A program made the position numbers and the translations under genes. Positions 22,437-33,539 of a DNA stretch of 64,000 nucleotides are shown piece by piece. Each line of letters opens with the position of its first letter. Position 1 is the stretch's first letter. The stretch spans positions 131,216,138 to 131,280,137 of the forward strand of contig CM035423.1 of assembly GCA_020310875.1 (NCBI GenBank). The letters run 5' to 3'. The DNA is from Ceratopteris richardii. Lineage: Eukaryota > Streptophyta > Polypodiopsida > Polypodiales > Pteridaceae. The notes beneath the pieces are model-generated. The model searched no databases, had not been told where the DNA came from, and saw only the letters and a program-made list of their open reading frames with translations.

Positions 22437-23040
22437 TGTTGATGAATGAAACATCACAAGAAATGAATTAATGTGACACTAGACAACCTCTATCATCACC
22501 ATTAACTGAATATTTCTCCAAACTTTGAGAAATGATTGTCTAAATTGAGAACTTTGCTTCTTCAAAAATTTTCAATCACTAAAATGACATTCCTTCACTC
22601 TTTTGCTTATTTCTCTTAGCACAGATAATATTTTTCTAAGATCTTTTGGTGGATGAATATAGAAGAGAAGATATTTCTAACAAGCTATTAGTTGCTAAAA
22701 ACTTTGCACTACATGCCAAGTTATGAACTTCACAAGTTGATCCTATATGAGCTACCAAGATAAGAAACCTTTCCTGTTTTAGCAAAAAGTATGTCCTATA
22801 CTGCAAATTCGATGACTAGCATCAAGTTGGTGCATAAAAGTCCACTTTCAACAGGAAATTGAAGCCAGGGATTGACTTCGTGCATAAAACCTCATTTTTT
22901 CAGGCATGAAATCATCAGGTGAATTATAGACATAGGAAATAAGGAGTTATCAACTACAACTTGATGCCAACATCGAATTGGTCCAATAACCTCCTATTTT
23001 GAAAACCTTTATAGTAATAGTTGAAACAAATAGATAAAAC
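22437..23040 (-). repeat. 5' LTR of the innermost copia, outer 430 bp missing
   Basis: It matches 16975-17578 of the full LTR and ends abruptly after AGATAAAAC at 23040, where plus-strand copia RT sequence begins. The lost part includes the LTR start, so the element's 5' terminus and one target duplication are deleted. Confidence 0.9.
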
Positions 23041-24000
23041 ATATTCTATGTAGATGACCTTGTGTTTACAAGAAATGATAATGTTCTTCTTCAACAAATG
23101 AAAGATGCCTTGAGTTTAGCATTTGAATGATAGACTTGAGCTTAATGCATTATTGCTTAGGCCATGAAGTTTGGTTGGAACTAGGGAAGATTTTCATCTC
23201 TCAAAAAAGTATGCAAGATAGATATTGAAGGCATTTGACATGGAGGATTGCAAGGAAATTTCTACACCTATGGAGGTCAACACAAAAGTATCTAGTGAAG
23301 ATACTTCATCTCCAATGGATATTGGAAGATATAGGAAATCAATTGGAAGTATCATCTATTTGTGCAATAGCAGACCAGATATCTCTTATGTTGTTGGAGT
23401 AGTAAGCAGGTTCTCTAATAAGCCTTGCCAAACGCATTGGAAGGCAAGCATGCTAATACTCAGGTATGTGAAAGAAACCATTGATTATGGTGTTCTTTAT
23501 GAAGAAGGATCATCTCTGGTTGGATATTGTGACCCAAATTGAGCAGGAGATAGTAATACCAAAAAATCACTTTTTGGATATTGGTTTTCTTTAGGATCAA
23601 GGATTTTCTCTTGGATTAGAAAGAAGCAACCGATAGTAGCATTATCTTCTAGTGAAGTTGAGCACAAAGTTGCATGTGTTGTAGCATGTGAAGCAGTATC
23701 GTTGAGGAGGATCCTATGGAACATAGGAATACAAGGATAGGAGGCTACAGAGTTGAAGTGTGACAACCAAAGTTGCATGTCCATTGCCAAGAATCTTGTT
23801 TTCCATGCACATATCAAGCACATAGAAATTTAGTATCATTGGGTACATGCATTGATTGAGGACGGGTTCATGGAGATATGCTATGTTCCAACTGAACCAA
23901 ATGGAGCAGACATCTTCACCAAGGCTCTTGAGAGAGCAACTTCCTCACCACTTTCCAAAGCTTGGGATTGGACCAAGGAGGTAGTCCACTGTAGGGTGGA
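23041..24000 (+). pseudogene. Ty1/copia RT active-site region and RNase H of the middle-level element
   Basis: It starts within RT at FYVDDLVFTRND (YVDD intact), then a stop at 23129. Frame 23225-23542 has EISTPMEVNTKV and SIIYLCNSRPDISYVVGVVS. RNase H continues to about 24000 (KKSLFGYWFSLGSRIFSW, QPIVALSSSEVE, HAHIKHIEI, GADIFTKALE). A TGA at 23540 and others interrupt it. It continues the plus-strand copia whose integrase ends near 16900. Confidence 0.9.
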
Positions 24001-24013
24001 CATTGAGGGAGGG

Positions 24014-24300
24014 TGTTAGATATGCTCAATACTCCACCTTCAAGTGACTACAGCTATCCATAATGCTCTAAGTTGTAAGGCCCCCATTATGAGGAGAAGT
24101 TATTGTGAGATCCCATACGTTTTTGGAACCCTAACTTCTAAGTTAGATGAGGTCTATGTGTGACCGTTGGTGGTTATAGATGATCTTTGTGAGCCTAGCC
24201 ATTAGGTTAGGCAGGGCAAAAAATTCAGGGCCATTGGGTTGCCATTCAAGGTGAAAATAAAGGCCTTGTGGCATCATGTGGTTTCCCCATAGAAACTTAA
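24014..24300 (+). repeat. Truncated 3' LTR of the middle-level copia, with polypurine tract
   Basis: ATTGAGGGAGGG (24002-24013) precedes TGTTAGATATGCTC. Similarity to 13712-14010 ends near 24300 (GGTTTCCCCATAGAAACTT), where gypsy RNase H sequence starts. About 340 bp of LTR is missing. Confidence 0.85.
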
Positions 24301-25603
24301 AAATCAATTTTTCAGCCCATTATGGACAAACTTCCAAGTTAAAAAGGTATATGTTAGGCAGATCATCCGCAACTCCAGTTGGTGGTTCTCCATGAATCAT
24401 TCAAGACAGATGATCGACTCTAACATGCATGTTTCCTTTCTTGACTACTACTTCAAAATAAAATTCCATTAAGAGTAAAAACCCTATCACATCTTCTAGT
24501 GTTACAGGGTTTATTGACCAAGTACAGAAGCACTTGGTGATCAATAATTTGTTTGTCAGTAAGTAGTGTCTAAATTTCTTTATAGCATAGACCATACCTA
24601 ATCCTTCTCATTCGGTATTGGTATAATTACATTTGGCTTGATTAAGTTGCCTACTTGCATAGGCTATAGGACAGTTGAGATTTGCTTTGCCTGCAGGCTG
24701 TGTGAAGATGCATCCAATGGCAAATTTGGAAGCATCCACATGAATATGGAATGGCTTGTTCCAATTTGGCACTTTCAAAATTGGAGTTGAACTCAGTCTG
24801 CTTTCTAGTTCATGAAAGGATTTCACACAATCTTCCGTCCAATTGAACTGAGTCAGTAATCAATACAGAGGCCTTGTAATTATGGCATACATGTGGATAA
24901 ATCCATGATAATATCCACAATGACCCATAAATTATTGCACTTCCTTTGCATTCTTTGGTCTAGATAGTTCCAAAATTACCTTAATTTTGTCTTCATCAAT
25001 GGATATTCCATTTTTAGATACTATATGTCCCAAAATTTTCCTCGTCGTACCATGAAGACATATTTTTCTGGATTCAGGCAGACTCTGTATTGTCTGCACT
25101 TTTCAAAAATTTTACTCTACTCAGGTATGTGATCCATTTTTTGGGGAGAATAGGTGCATAAATCATCCACGTATACTTCCATACTTTTCCTAAGGAATTC
25201 CTTAAAGACGACACATTAATCTTCAGAAGGTGGCAGGCACATTAGTTAGGCCAAATGGCATAACCATAAAAGCATATACACCCCATTCTGTAGCGAATGT
25301 TGTTTTGTGTTGATCCTCAGGAGCAATTGCTACTTGGTTGTAACGAGAGAATCCGTCAAGGAAGCTATAGACTTCCTTACCTACCACTCTCTCCAAGAGG
25401 TGATCCATTATGGGTAATGGGTAGCTATCATGAATAGTCGCTACATTAACCTTTTTGAGATTAATGCAAACTCTTAATTTACCATTTTTCTTGGGTACCA
25501 CCACTAAAGGTGACACCCATTGAGTGTGTTCAATTTCATATATGAAGCCAGCAGCTAATATTTTATCTATCTCTTCCTTGATTTTGGTCGAGTATACAGT
25601 CAT
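24301..25603 (-). pseudogene. Gypsy RT and RNase H
   Basis: RT starts at 25603 and reads VSPLVVVPKKNGKLRVCI, HDSYPLPIMDHLLERVVG and [15 protein letters not shown], then a stop at 25223. The catalytic box MEVYVDDLCT lies in the next frame near 25180. Thumb sequence (KNGISIDEDKIKVI) is near 25000. RNase H covers 24826-24401 (FHIHVDASKFAIGCIF, MVYAIKKFRHYLL, VVKKGNMHVRVDHLS) and fades at 24300. The FATEWGVYAF type of RT is characteristic of non-chromovirus plant gypsy (Tat/Athila side). Confidence 0.88.
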
Positions 25604-26530
25604 TGTATGTGTATGGTCTTTGTTTCAAAGGTTTAGCTTTGGGATTCATGGGAATCCGATGTGAAAAAATCGAGGGATCCACATCCTTCAAGTTGTTGTA
25701 TGTCCAAGTGAATACGTCCCTATAATCATGAAACAACTTTATTAGTTCTCGTTCCTCACTTTTTGACACATCCTTCCCAATGTAAGTGCATCTCTCCTCC
25801 TCCCCTTCTATAGTCACAGTGATTTTCTTGGTCTACTCCTTGTTATCGTATGCTATTCCTTCTTGTGTTTCTCGTCTAGGCATCTAAATGGAAATTTTTT
25901 TTCCCTCTACTTCATATCTCTTAAAATGTTTTGGGACTTCAAACTGTTCCTGTGGTGTATTCTCTCCCTTATTAGTTTATTCTACTTCCAAGTTCTCTTG
26001 TTTTCCATTTTGGTTGAGTGTCGAAATGCTTGCTTTAATAATTTCTTTATCTTCTGCACCCAGTTGTTGTCCCTCCTCTTGGGTCTCAATCTCCATTTCT
26101 ATGTATTTATAATCTTCCTTCCATTCCTTCTCTATCCATTCTCCTTCTTCAATCTCTTGTAACACAACCATGTATAGACTTACATCATATCCATCCCCAT
26201 CTATACATTCATTCATGGTTAGGACTTCCTCATTGACACACACGTTCAAGGTGGCCAATATTTCCATCCACCCATGGGGTCCGAAGTCTTCATCTGAGAA
26301 TACTTGTGGCATATACATTGGATCCTCTATTGGTCTAGAGATTCCACAACTTGTTTGCCCTATTTGTCACCTCTCTTCCTCTCGCTTGGCTGCTTTACAC
26401 ATCCATAGTTCGGTGTCTTCATGCATCCACAATGGGTCTTCAGATCCTACACTATGGATTGATAGATCATCCTCCTCTCTATGTATTGTGTTCCATTGTA
26501 GAGGTGGAACATCTCGACAAGCTTAAGTAT
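25563..26530 (-). pseudogene. Gypsy linker between protease and RT
   Basis: Minus-strand frames 26318-25977 (acidic, EEGEWIEKEWKEDYKYIEME) and 25817-25563 (ERCTYIGKDVSKSEERELIK, FTWTYNNLKDVDPSIFSHRI) join protease to RT. The same linker recurs at 43029-43629 and 33039-33530, so it is a family feature. The second part corresponds to the short region before the RT fingers (DVFTWTYNDLKG-like). I know no separate function for the acidic part. Confidence 0.75.
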
Positions 26531-26539
26531 GGAGGTTTA

Positions 26540-26841
26540 TTCTAGTGATTGTACCTCTATGCTGCAGGTACACTGCATCTCTTCCCCCAGTCTTGCACAA
26601 CTGTTGGCTATCTCATAAAAGGTCTTCCTAATATCATCTCATAATTACTTGACTTTTGAAATTGACAAATGGCTAAAGTGTGCTCGAACTCTACTCCACA
26701 TGTTGTAAGGAAAACATTCTCTAATAATCCTAGGGGTCTTTTTGTATGGCCATCAGCCAGTTGTAGCTTCATCCTAGTGGGTCCTAGGGCTGGTTTACCC
26801 CACTTCTCCCATATTTCTTTTGTGTCTATGATGGCTTTCAT
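26540..26841 (-). pseudogene. Gypsy aspartic protease
   Basis: The minus-strand frame has MKAIIDTKEIWEKWGKPAL, KLQLADGHTKRPLGLLENV and YEMILGRPFM, the retropepsin layout ending ILGRPF. The catalytic loop is eroded: IDTK where relatives have a D(S/T)G(A/S). The C-terminal stretch continues to about 26540. It lies between gag and RT as expected. Confidence 0.75.
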
Positions 26842-26850
26842 TGTATAACC

Positions 26851-28155
26851 TTAGAATGTAATGGGTAGGCATGTGTTACCTTCATCTCCCTCGCTGAAAT
26901 CCCCTACTTTGTCTACCAAGATTTTGATTGTAGGCACATCTTCATTGACTTTTGTGTTGACTGTCTTTGCTTCCTTTTGCTCCATTTGCTTAGGCAATTT
27001 CATCCATAATTGTGGTTTGATTTTTAATAGCTCCTCCATGGTTATGAAGCATTGCACTTTTGTCTCCTTCAATTTTCGTGCTATATTTGATGTTTTGCTT
27101 GAGGTCTCCCTTCCTTTTGTTCTCATAGTTAGGGAATGATAAAGCTTTGAATTGTGCTCATACTCTCCCATGTAGTTAGGTAGAGTATTTATGCTTTCCA
27201 ATTCTTCCTTTTTATCCAGCTCCAAAAAGTCCTCATGGTTTATCTCTTGATTCATCATCCATCGATTCTTGGTGACATCTAACTCTTCAAAAGGTGGGTC
27301 AGTTCCTTCGGTTATCCTCCATCTTTCCTCTTGAATGCTGGCCCATAGGTCCTCAGGCCAATTAGCTTCAACTTCTGGGATCAAAGAACTTTTGTCATGC
27401 TCCTCTGTGAGTGATTCTTCAGTGTTCTTGATAACCCTTGTTTCTTCATGTGGGTCATGAGCTATCATACATTCTTGAAATTCTCTTTCTGGTATTCTTG
27501 TTTCACAGAGATTTTGTATACATTTTTCTAATGTGTTTTGGGCAATTTCAATCAATTTTTTATAGATTTCTAGCCTTTCTTTTTCCAAATCTCATCTCAG
27601 ATAATTGATTTCATGTTGTTCCAGACATGGTTCTATCTTGATCCTAGCTTGATATGCTTTTATCCGCATGGCTAGATCCTCTGGCATTGGATCAACTAGA
27701 ATAGATCCTGCTTGTTGTTTATGCCTTTCTTTCTCCTCTTTAATCGAATTCTTAGTAGTTGTAAGATCCTCAGGTTGAAGCGGCTCTTCTCTCCTCTTCT
27801 CTTCCACCTTCTTTTGTACCCACTTGTTTCTTAGGTTCTGTCATTGAGCTTTCCATCTTCGAGTACTTTTGGCTTATGAATTTTGTTCAGACTCTTTTGA
27901 TTCTGCCACTATTTGAGGTGTTAGTGTTTCACGTTCATTAGTTTGGTGCACCATCAAATTTAGCTTTTCTAGGCTTTCCTCAGATCTTGCTCTAGTTATC
28001 ACCTTTAATGGCACCATATACTCCTTGTCACTTCCAGAAGGCTCTACTACTTCTAGTACATTTATTTGAGTAGTTTGGGTAGTCTTATTAGGGTTTTTAG
28101 GGCAATCTCTACACAAATGCTCCTTCCCACAATCACTATAGTATCCTTCCCACAC
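26851..28155 (-). pseudogene. Gypsy gag C-terminal region with degenerate zinc knuckle
   Basis: From 28155 the minus strand reads YYSDCGKEHLCRDCPKNP, a CCHC-like knuckle missing its first Cys and one spacer residue. A charged stretch follows at 27807-27592, then a 245-codon acidic and lysine-rich frame (27588-26851), probably partly helical. Stops at 27590 and 27873 divide it. The N-terminal capsid part seen in other copies (59596-60600) is not here. Confidence 0.7.
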
Positions 28156-28228
28156 CTTAGGAGGTGGTTGATAAGGTAGTGTGCACTCCCTAATGAAATG
28201 GTCTCCTCCATAATGAAACGAGAGACAT

Positions 28229-28517
28229 GTCTATCTCAATAGACTAGAGTGTCTATTGTGATGGTCAATGAGTCTATCGCGATAGACAGAGCTATCTATC
28301 ATGATGGTCAATATCTATCATGGTTCTTTGTCTGTCATCTATCACGAACAAAGGATAGACATGGTCTATCATAAAAAGTGTCTATCGCAATAAATGAGGA
28401 TGGAAAAAACACTTATTTTGCAAAAAAAATAGATTTTCATAAAGTGTATCTGATGTAGCCTACTATGATCTACCTGCTTTTACCAAATACCCTACCATTT
28501 TTTCTATCACGATAGAC
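28229..28517. repeat. Cluster of 16-bp palindromes around GTCTATCGCGATAGAC
   Basis: A perfect palindrome GTCTATCGCGATAGAC is at 28272-28287, near-perfect ones at 28229-28244 and 28502-28517. At least five decayed copies or half-sites with TCTATC(A/G)(C/T)(G/A) lie at 28251, 28294, 28337, 28364 and 28380. They occupy the leader between PBS and gag of a gypsy element. Confidence 0.8.
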
Positions 28518-28880
28518 AAAGGTTGTTGTCCTTGGAAATGTGCATAGAGCTGTCATACCTATTCACACTACTACTGCTCCTGATGTCCAATACTTGCCAA
28601 AAAGCTCAAGGAAATGCAAAACGCACGATACGTTAGTTTTCTCTCTCACACACAAATGAAATGAGGGGAATGCAATGGAGGTGAGAATATGACCAAGAAG
28701 GTAAAATTTTGCAAAGATGGAGATGAAGGTAGGGGTGAGTAGGGATGGTAGGGATGATGATAAAGAAGGTAAAAAGTGAAGGAAAATAGATTTACACTAT
28801 GATTCCAACATCAAATCTCTATGTCTTACCATCACAATCTCATCTCAAAGCTCTCTCCTCAGTAACGATGGGAAATCTAG

Positions 28881-29540
28881 TGTCACTCTAGCACAATGAT
28901 AAGCACCAACGTGAGGAGATCTACCTTGTAATTATCAATCCGTGGAGACTTGAGGGTGCCATGATGAGCATGAGTAAGTGGAATGCAGAAGTGCACGAGT
29001 GAAAAGCACACCAACATGCACACACATACACACATACATGCATACAAGGCAAGAAAAAGAGAGATAAAAGTGGACTCTTCTATTATCAAACTCAAAGCAA
29101 GTATACAAAATTAAAAAATAAGTTCACCGTCCAACTAGTTAGCCTAAAAAATGAACTATCTAGCTCTTTTTATAGCTTTTTGACTAGCTTTGGCCTTGTT
29201 TGGACCCAGTTTTGACCTCCTTAAAAATTAGGTTCCCTAGCTCATATGAAGGCTCAAATAGGCTCAAAAAACTATGAGATTTGGATTTGATACATAGATT
29301 GTTGTACTACCCCTCAAGCTCGAGGACTCCTTTGCTTGAATGAAATGGAATCTATTCGACCAAAAATGGGATCTAAACTGAAGTGTAGTGATAACAGTTA
29401 TGGTTTTTTATATGCTTGATTTGGAAAAAATGATTTGCCTACTTGGTAGATCTTCATTGGCTTCCTTGTCTTCTTGGTCCTCCTTGACCTTCTCTTTGTG
29501 ATTCTTATCTTTCATTACCTTGCCTCATGCTCCCTTGGCA
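28881..29540 (-). repeat. 5' LTR of the outer gypsy
   Basis: Starting TGTCACTCTAGCACAATGA in + coordinates, it shares long stretches with 5854-6456 and 47722-48146 (for example CCTCAAGCT near 29312). The PBS side at 28860-28875 is badly degenerate (TCCCATCGTTACTGAG on the minus strand). The outer end is approximate; copia integrase sequence begins near 29541. Confidence 0.78.
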
Positions 29541-29715
29541 TGTTTATTCATCTTGATCACTAACATCCATCTACTATGATCATCAACAAAAGATACATAA
29601 TACCTTTGACTTGCTAATGAAGTTTCTTGACTTGGTTCGCATGTATTAGTGTGTACTAGATCCAAGAGACTGTTGTGCATTAGGGGAAAAAGTGAGCTCT
29701 GCATGGGCCTTGTAA
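29541..29715 (-). pseudogene. Ty1/copia integrase fragment
   Basis: On the minus strand: KAHAELTFSPNAQQ, LVHTNTCEPSQE, YYVSFVDDHSRWMLVIKMN, the start of a copia integrase core with HTN for HTD. It probably continues the minus-strand copia gag/protease at 30480-31623, the intervening sequence being replaced by 29716-30479. Confidence 0.75.
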
Positions 29716-30479
29716 GGATCCCTAATTTTTAGGGATTAAAATTAATCATGCTAGGGATAAAGGGAGCATGGAAAACCACTAGTGGTATTTTATATAAAAA
29801 TGTTATTTCTTAAGGGCCACATCTGATTCCTCAATTTGAATAGATTCGTGCTTGTTGAGAGCTGTTAGATACCTCGAATGAACGGATATGATTGATGAAG
29901 TGTGCTATCAAAAAAAGACAAAATAGTGCACTCAGTTGGGAAGGGTTTGTCGCCATCGTGAGCCTTTGGATATACACCACGAACGGATGAGATGACCCAA
30001 GCTATGTCTGTCAGAAAAAGACAAAATAGAGAACCACATCATTTGTGAGAGGTGGGAATAATGAAGAGAGAGACGACGGACGAATGCCATTTTTGAGCCA
30101 TTGGATTTTTATCATGGACGGACGCGATTTGGGCTGGAGTCTATGGCAAAAAAGGACAAAATAAGACTTGTTTAAGTCATAGGACATGGGAAAACTAAGA
30201 GAGAGACTACATTGGGACGCAAAAGAATGGAGACCCTTGGATTACTTTCGATCGGAGGTCCTATATTAGAACGCGCTTCCACATGGGCTAGAGATAATAG
30301 AAGCCTTTGGATCAGTTAGTGATCTAACGACATGGAAGCAACGCCGATCAATCCACTTTAGGAGAAATCCTCAGCCTTGGATTGATAGCCCCATCCAACG
30401 ATAAATAATTAAAGGCACATCTCTCTCTATTTTTCAAGCATAACTATTGGATTTCATTCATATCCAAGGGTCCATATCA
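29716..30479. repeat. Unclassified insert with diverged 100-135 bp tandem units
   Basis: AAAAAGACAAAATA-like blocks recur at about 29912, 30015 and 30148. Each is preceded by a segment like GAGCC(N)TTGGAT ... CATGGACGGACG, with weaker copies near 30235 and 30300. No coding motif is visible. It separates copia integrase from copia protease sequence, so it probably marks an insertion with flanking deletion. Confidence 0.5.
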
Positions 30480-31623
30480 TTTTCGGATCCTTTCTACATT
30501 GTGTTTGGTATCATCCCCTATTTGTACTTCATGCTTATGCTTGGGTTTCTCCAAATCTAATAAAAGAGCAACATTTCGTGCGATATGGTTTGAGCAATCA
30601 GAGTCCATATAGAACAAATATTCATCTTCTTTATCTTCCTTGTGACTCAAATTGATTAGGATTAATCAATCTTCATGTGATTGATCCCCTAAGTAGTTGT
30701 TGTACTCCCTTATTTTGTGGTATATATTGTTATTGTTGTATTTTTGTCCACCTCTACCTCTTGTGTTGACAAATCCACCTCTACCTCCTCCTTTCTGATT
30801 TCTTCCATTGAACCAACAATTTTGAGTGGTGTGGTTGGTCTTGTTACATATGGAACAAGTTTGAAATTCTTTTCCTCTTGACATGTCCTACTTTGCTCCT
30901 TTCTGCTTCCCTTTCCACTTGCTCTTGCCTACATAGTTGGCTTGGGAAATTTATTCATCATCCTCCTCCTTCTTTTTCCTGTTATTCTTATTGTCCTTCT
31001 TATCTACATAAAGAGTACCTATTGAATGATAGAGTTACCTTCCTTTAAGTTTTTTTTAGCCTCTTGATTGAAGAGTTGTCCAAGAAATATGTTGAAGTCA
31101 TGTGTTTGCACTTCCGTGATCAGATCATAAGCACTTGTAAATTATTGCCTTTGCTTTTGATTCCTAATACCATTTAGGATCTATCTCATGGTAGCCTCTT
31201 CTTCAATGAGTTCTTTAATTGAAGCTTAATGATATGCAATCTCCTTGACTTTGGTGACAAAATCTATGATTGTTTGCTTTGGTGTCTTCTCCATTTGATT
31301 GAACTCATTCCACAAGTGGTTCTTCCTAGCTTTGGTGCCAGCAAAAAGAATGTATCAAGTGCATCCCATCGCTTGTGATGTTTTGCAACCTCTAATGTGT
31401 GAAGCAAGAAATCAGAGATAGAGTTTAAGATATAAGACTTGGCTTGAGCATCTCTTGCACACCATAATGTAAGCTTCTTAGTCTCTTCTTGTTCTCCTTT
31501 GGATCTTGGAGTAGGCATAACTTCATCATCAACTACAATTCCATAAAGATTTCTACCTTGCAAGTAAGCTTCCATTATGATTTTCCATGCAACATAGTTA
31601 TTCTTATCAAGCTTCTCAATCAT
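30480..31623 (-). pseudogene. Ty1/copia gag and protease start
   Basis: Gag starts at 31623 with MIEKLDKNNYVAWKIIMEAY (UBN2 capsid) and continues in broken frames. The nucleocapsid frame 30884-30666 has CSICNKTNHTTQNCW, a complete CX2CX4HX4C knuckle, in a G/R/N-rich context. Protease then begins YMDSDCSNHIARNVALLLD near 30610 (DSD for DSG, probably inactive) and stops at about 30495. Confidence 0.85.
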
Positions 31624-31650
31624 TGAAGGAAAAACATCACCAACCTTAAT

Positions 31651-31665
31651 GTTGCTCTGATACCA
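31651..31665 (-). other. Primer-binding site, tRNA-Met type
   Basis: The minus strand reads TGGTATCAGAGCAAC, a full match to the initiator tRNA-Met complement, about 20 bases inside the LTR end. Confidence 0.88.
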
Positions 31666-31684
31666 CCATCATAACTTGGAGAAG

Positions 31685-32671
31685 TAGAAATCTGATGATT
31701 AAAGTGTTAACGTTTGGTCTAGCTAAGCAACATAGGACCTACCCTTTTAATACAAGTTATAATCTTCAAATTGATGCAGTAAAACACCCTATGTGCTTTG
31801 GAGAGTTACTGAGAAAAGATTGGCTCAATATAGACTACTTGCACATAAGTTAGTACAATAAGAATTTACTATTTTGGTTGAATCATGCAACTTATGCTCA
31901 GTGCTCCCAACTAGATTACAATTGGCTAAAATCCTCTTAGAGGATGGTGGATTATAGCGTTAAGAATGTATTATGCACAAGAACATAATTTATAAGCAAG
32001 GATTTACTCAATTATAATTTTATCATTGACTAGGTGTCTCCACGACTTTTCATAAATGTATAGAGATTGATCGTGAGAGTTAAACAACTCTGTTCTCACA
32101 ATCTATAAATGCAAATGATATAAAACTTTATACACATAAAGTATACACTTATCTTTCTAATCCCTTAATCATGAACAATGGAACTCTGATGAGTGAGATC
32201 CAGCCTCTGCAAGTTTTTTGACTTTGAAGAAGATGAATCACACAAGTAAGCAACAAGCAAGAAGATAATGAAAACTTTTTGTATATTCCTCAACCATATT
32301 GTATAAGTCTTTGAGAGTTTTGAGATAGACTCCTGCTCGATTCTACGACTCCTTTACATCAAGAATGAATTCAAAAAATCTCTCACAAGATAGTTTGTTG
32401 TGATTGAAATCACTTTTCCTATAATCTAGGAAAGGAGGAATCAAGCTAAACTTGATTTTCAAAGTTGACTGAACACCAACTTCATAACTCATGGCCTAAA
32501 CTATAACTTTATCTCTTAGTGAGATTAAAGATCTAAAACCATAAGTGATCATGAACCTTTACAAGAATAGAGAAACTTATGAAATGTCATAACTCTAAGG
32601 TTTACTATGGAGTGAACTTGTTTTGAAACACATCCTTCTTGCAAGCATGATCAGATCTTGGCATTCTAACA
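31685..32671 (-). repeat. 5' LTR of the minus-strand copia
   Basis: In minus orientation it starts TGTTAGAATGCCAAG at 32671. It matches the plus-strand LTR at 50708-51642 along most of its length (for example CCTTTACAAGAATAGAGAAA / TCTCTATTCTTGTAAAGG). The inner end is set by that alignment. It abuts gypsy RT sequence at 32672. Confidence 0.85.
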
Positions 32672-33530
32672 ATAGGAAGGCGATAAAAATCTCAAATAGT
32701 GGTGTTGTTAAATTTCTTAAAGTTAATACAAACACATAATTCCCCATTCTTCTTGTGCACAACAACAATGGGGGATATCCATCATGTATGCTCAATTTCA
32801 TAGATGAATCCAACTTCTATCAACCCATCTATCTCTTTATTTATCTTTGCTATATAAGTTTCATTGTACATGTAAGGCTTCTATTTCATTGGCTTGGCTT
32901 CGAGTGTCATCGGGATCCTCTGGTAACATATGTCCAGATCCACATCTTTTTGAGTCCTTGTAGTTCCAAGCGAACACATCTCTATCTTAGTGGATTGATC
33001 AATTCATACTCTTCTTCCTCACTTAGGCCGTGTCCTATTTATGTGCATCTTTCTTCTCCTTTTTCTATTTTCACTACAAATTTATTGGTGTGTTCTTTAT
33101 TATCATAGGCTTCTCCCATGAGATCTTCTCTCTTTGTCATTTTGAACATTATCTTTTTGTCTTTGATTTCATACTTCCAGACATTTTCGAGTACTTCAAA
33201 TAAAGATTCGTCTTCTTCTTCTCGTATGGGTCCTAGCTTCCACCAAGTATAGGTAATCTTCCTTAGAGGCACAAAAGGGATCCATGATGTGAGATTCCAA
33301 GTCCTCGTCACTAGCTTCTTCTTATATCTCTATACTAGGCTCGCATTGTTCCACGATGGGTTCACACATGAATACCGAAATGTCATAGCCATTTTATCAT
33401 AATGGAGGATCCATTGTTCTTTGTTTACTGCTATGTCCATTGTAGCTAAGATCTCTACCCAACTGTGAGGTTCAAACTCTTTGTCTAGAAAACTCATAGG
33501 CACATAGGTTGGGTCTTAAAGTGATCTCTA
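32672..33530 (-). pseudogene. Gypsy RT N-terminal fragment and preceding linker
   Basis: On the minus strand the linker (33311-33039: LFEVLENVWKYEIKDKKIMF, GEERCTYI) leads into RT fingers (VGFIYEIEHT, IVVVHKKNGELCVCINFKKF, DFYRLPIV). RT is cut at 32672 by the copia LTR. The same linker and RT type occur at 42485-43629, so it is another copy of the Tat/Athila-like gypsy family. The rest of its RT may be the plus-strand fragment at 51643-52410. Confidence 0.82.
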
Positions 33531-33539
33531 GTTTCTTCT

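Larger units (their letters stand above)
16975..23040 (-). mobile_element. Nearly complete Ty1/copia element (innermost level)
   Basis: On the minus strand it runs 5' LTR (22437-23040, outer end lost), PBS (22418-22434), gag, protease, integrase, RT, RNase H, polypurine tract (18013-18028), 3' LTR (16975-18012). Coding order is canonical copia. Frames are long, up to 355 codons, so it is the best-preserved element here. The two LTRs differ at roughly one base in ten by eye. It is inserted in the integrase-RT linker of the plus-strand copia. Confidence 0.92.
13712..24300 (+). mobile_element. Ty1/copia element (middle level of a nest)
   Basis: A plus-strand copia with 5' LTR (13712-14342), PBS, gag, protease, integrase, then a 6.07-kb minus-strand copia insertion (16975-23040), then its own RT-RNase H (23041-24000), polypurine tract and truncated 3' LTR (24014-24300). 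It sits inside a minus-strand gypsy: spacer and integrase sequence flank it on the left, RNase H on the right. About 150 RT codons are lost at the inner insertion, and the 3' LTR end plus some gypsy spacer at the outer joint. Confidence 0.85.
24301..29540 (-). mobile_element. Tat/Athila-like gypsy element, 5' two thirds (outer level of the nest)
   Basis: On the minus strand the order is LTR (28881-29540), degenerate PBS, leader with palindromes, gag, protease, RT, RNase H, then a break at 24300. The next expected piece, spacer plus integrase zinc finger, is found at 13711-13091, on the far side of the copia nest. So the copia inserted between RNase H and integrase. Confidence 0.82.

Noticed and set aside
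28229..28517. Palindrome cluster as a replication origin or iteron array
   Set aside because: Located in a retrotransposon leader of plant nuclear DNA; no initiator gene or AT-rich unwinding context specific to origins.
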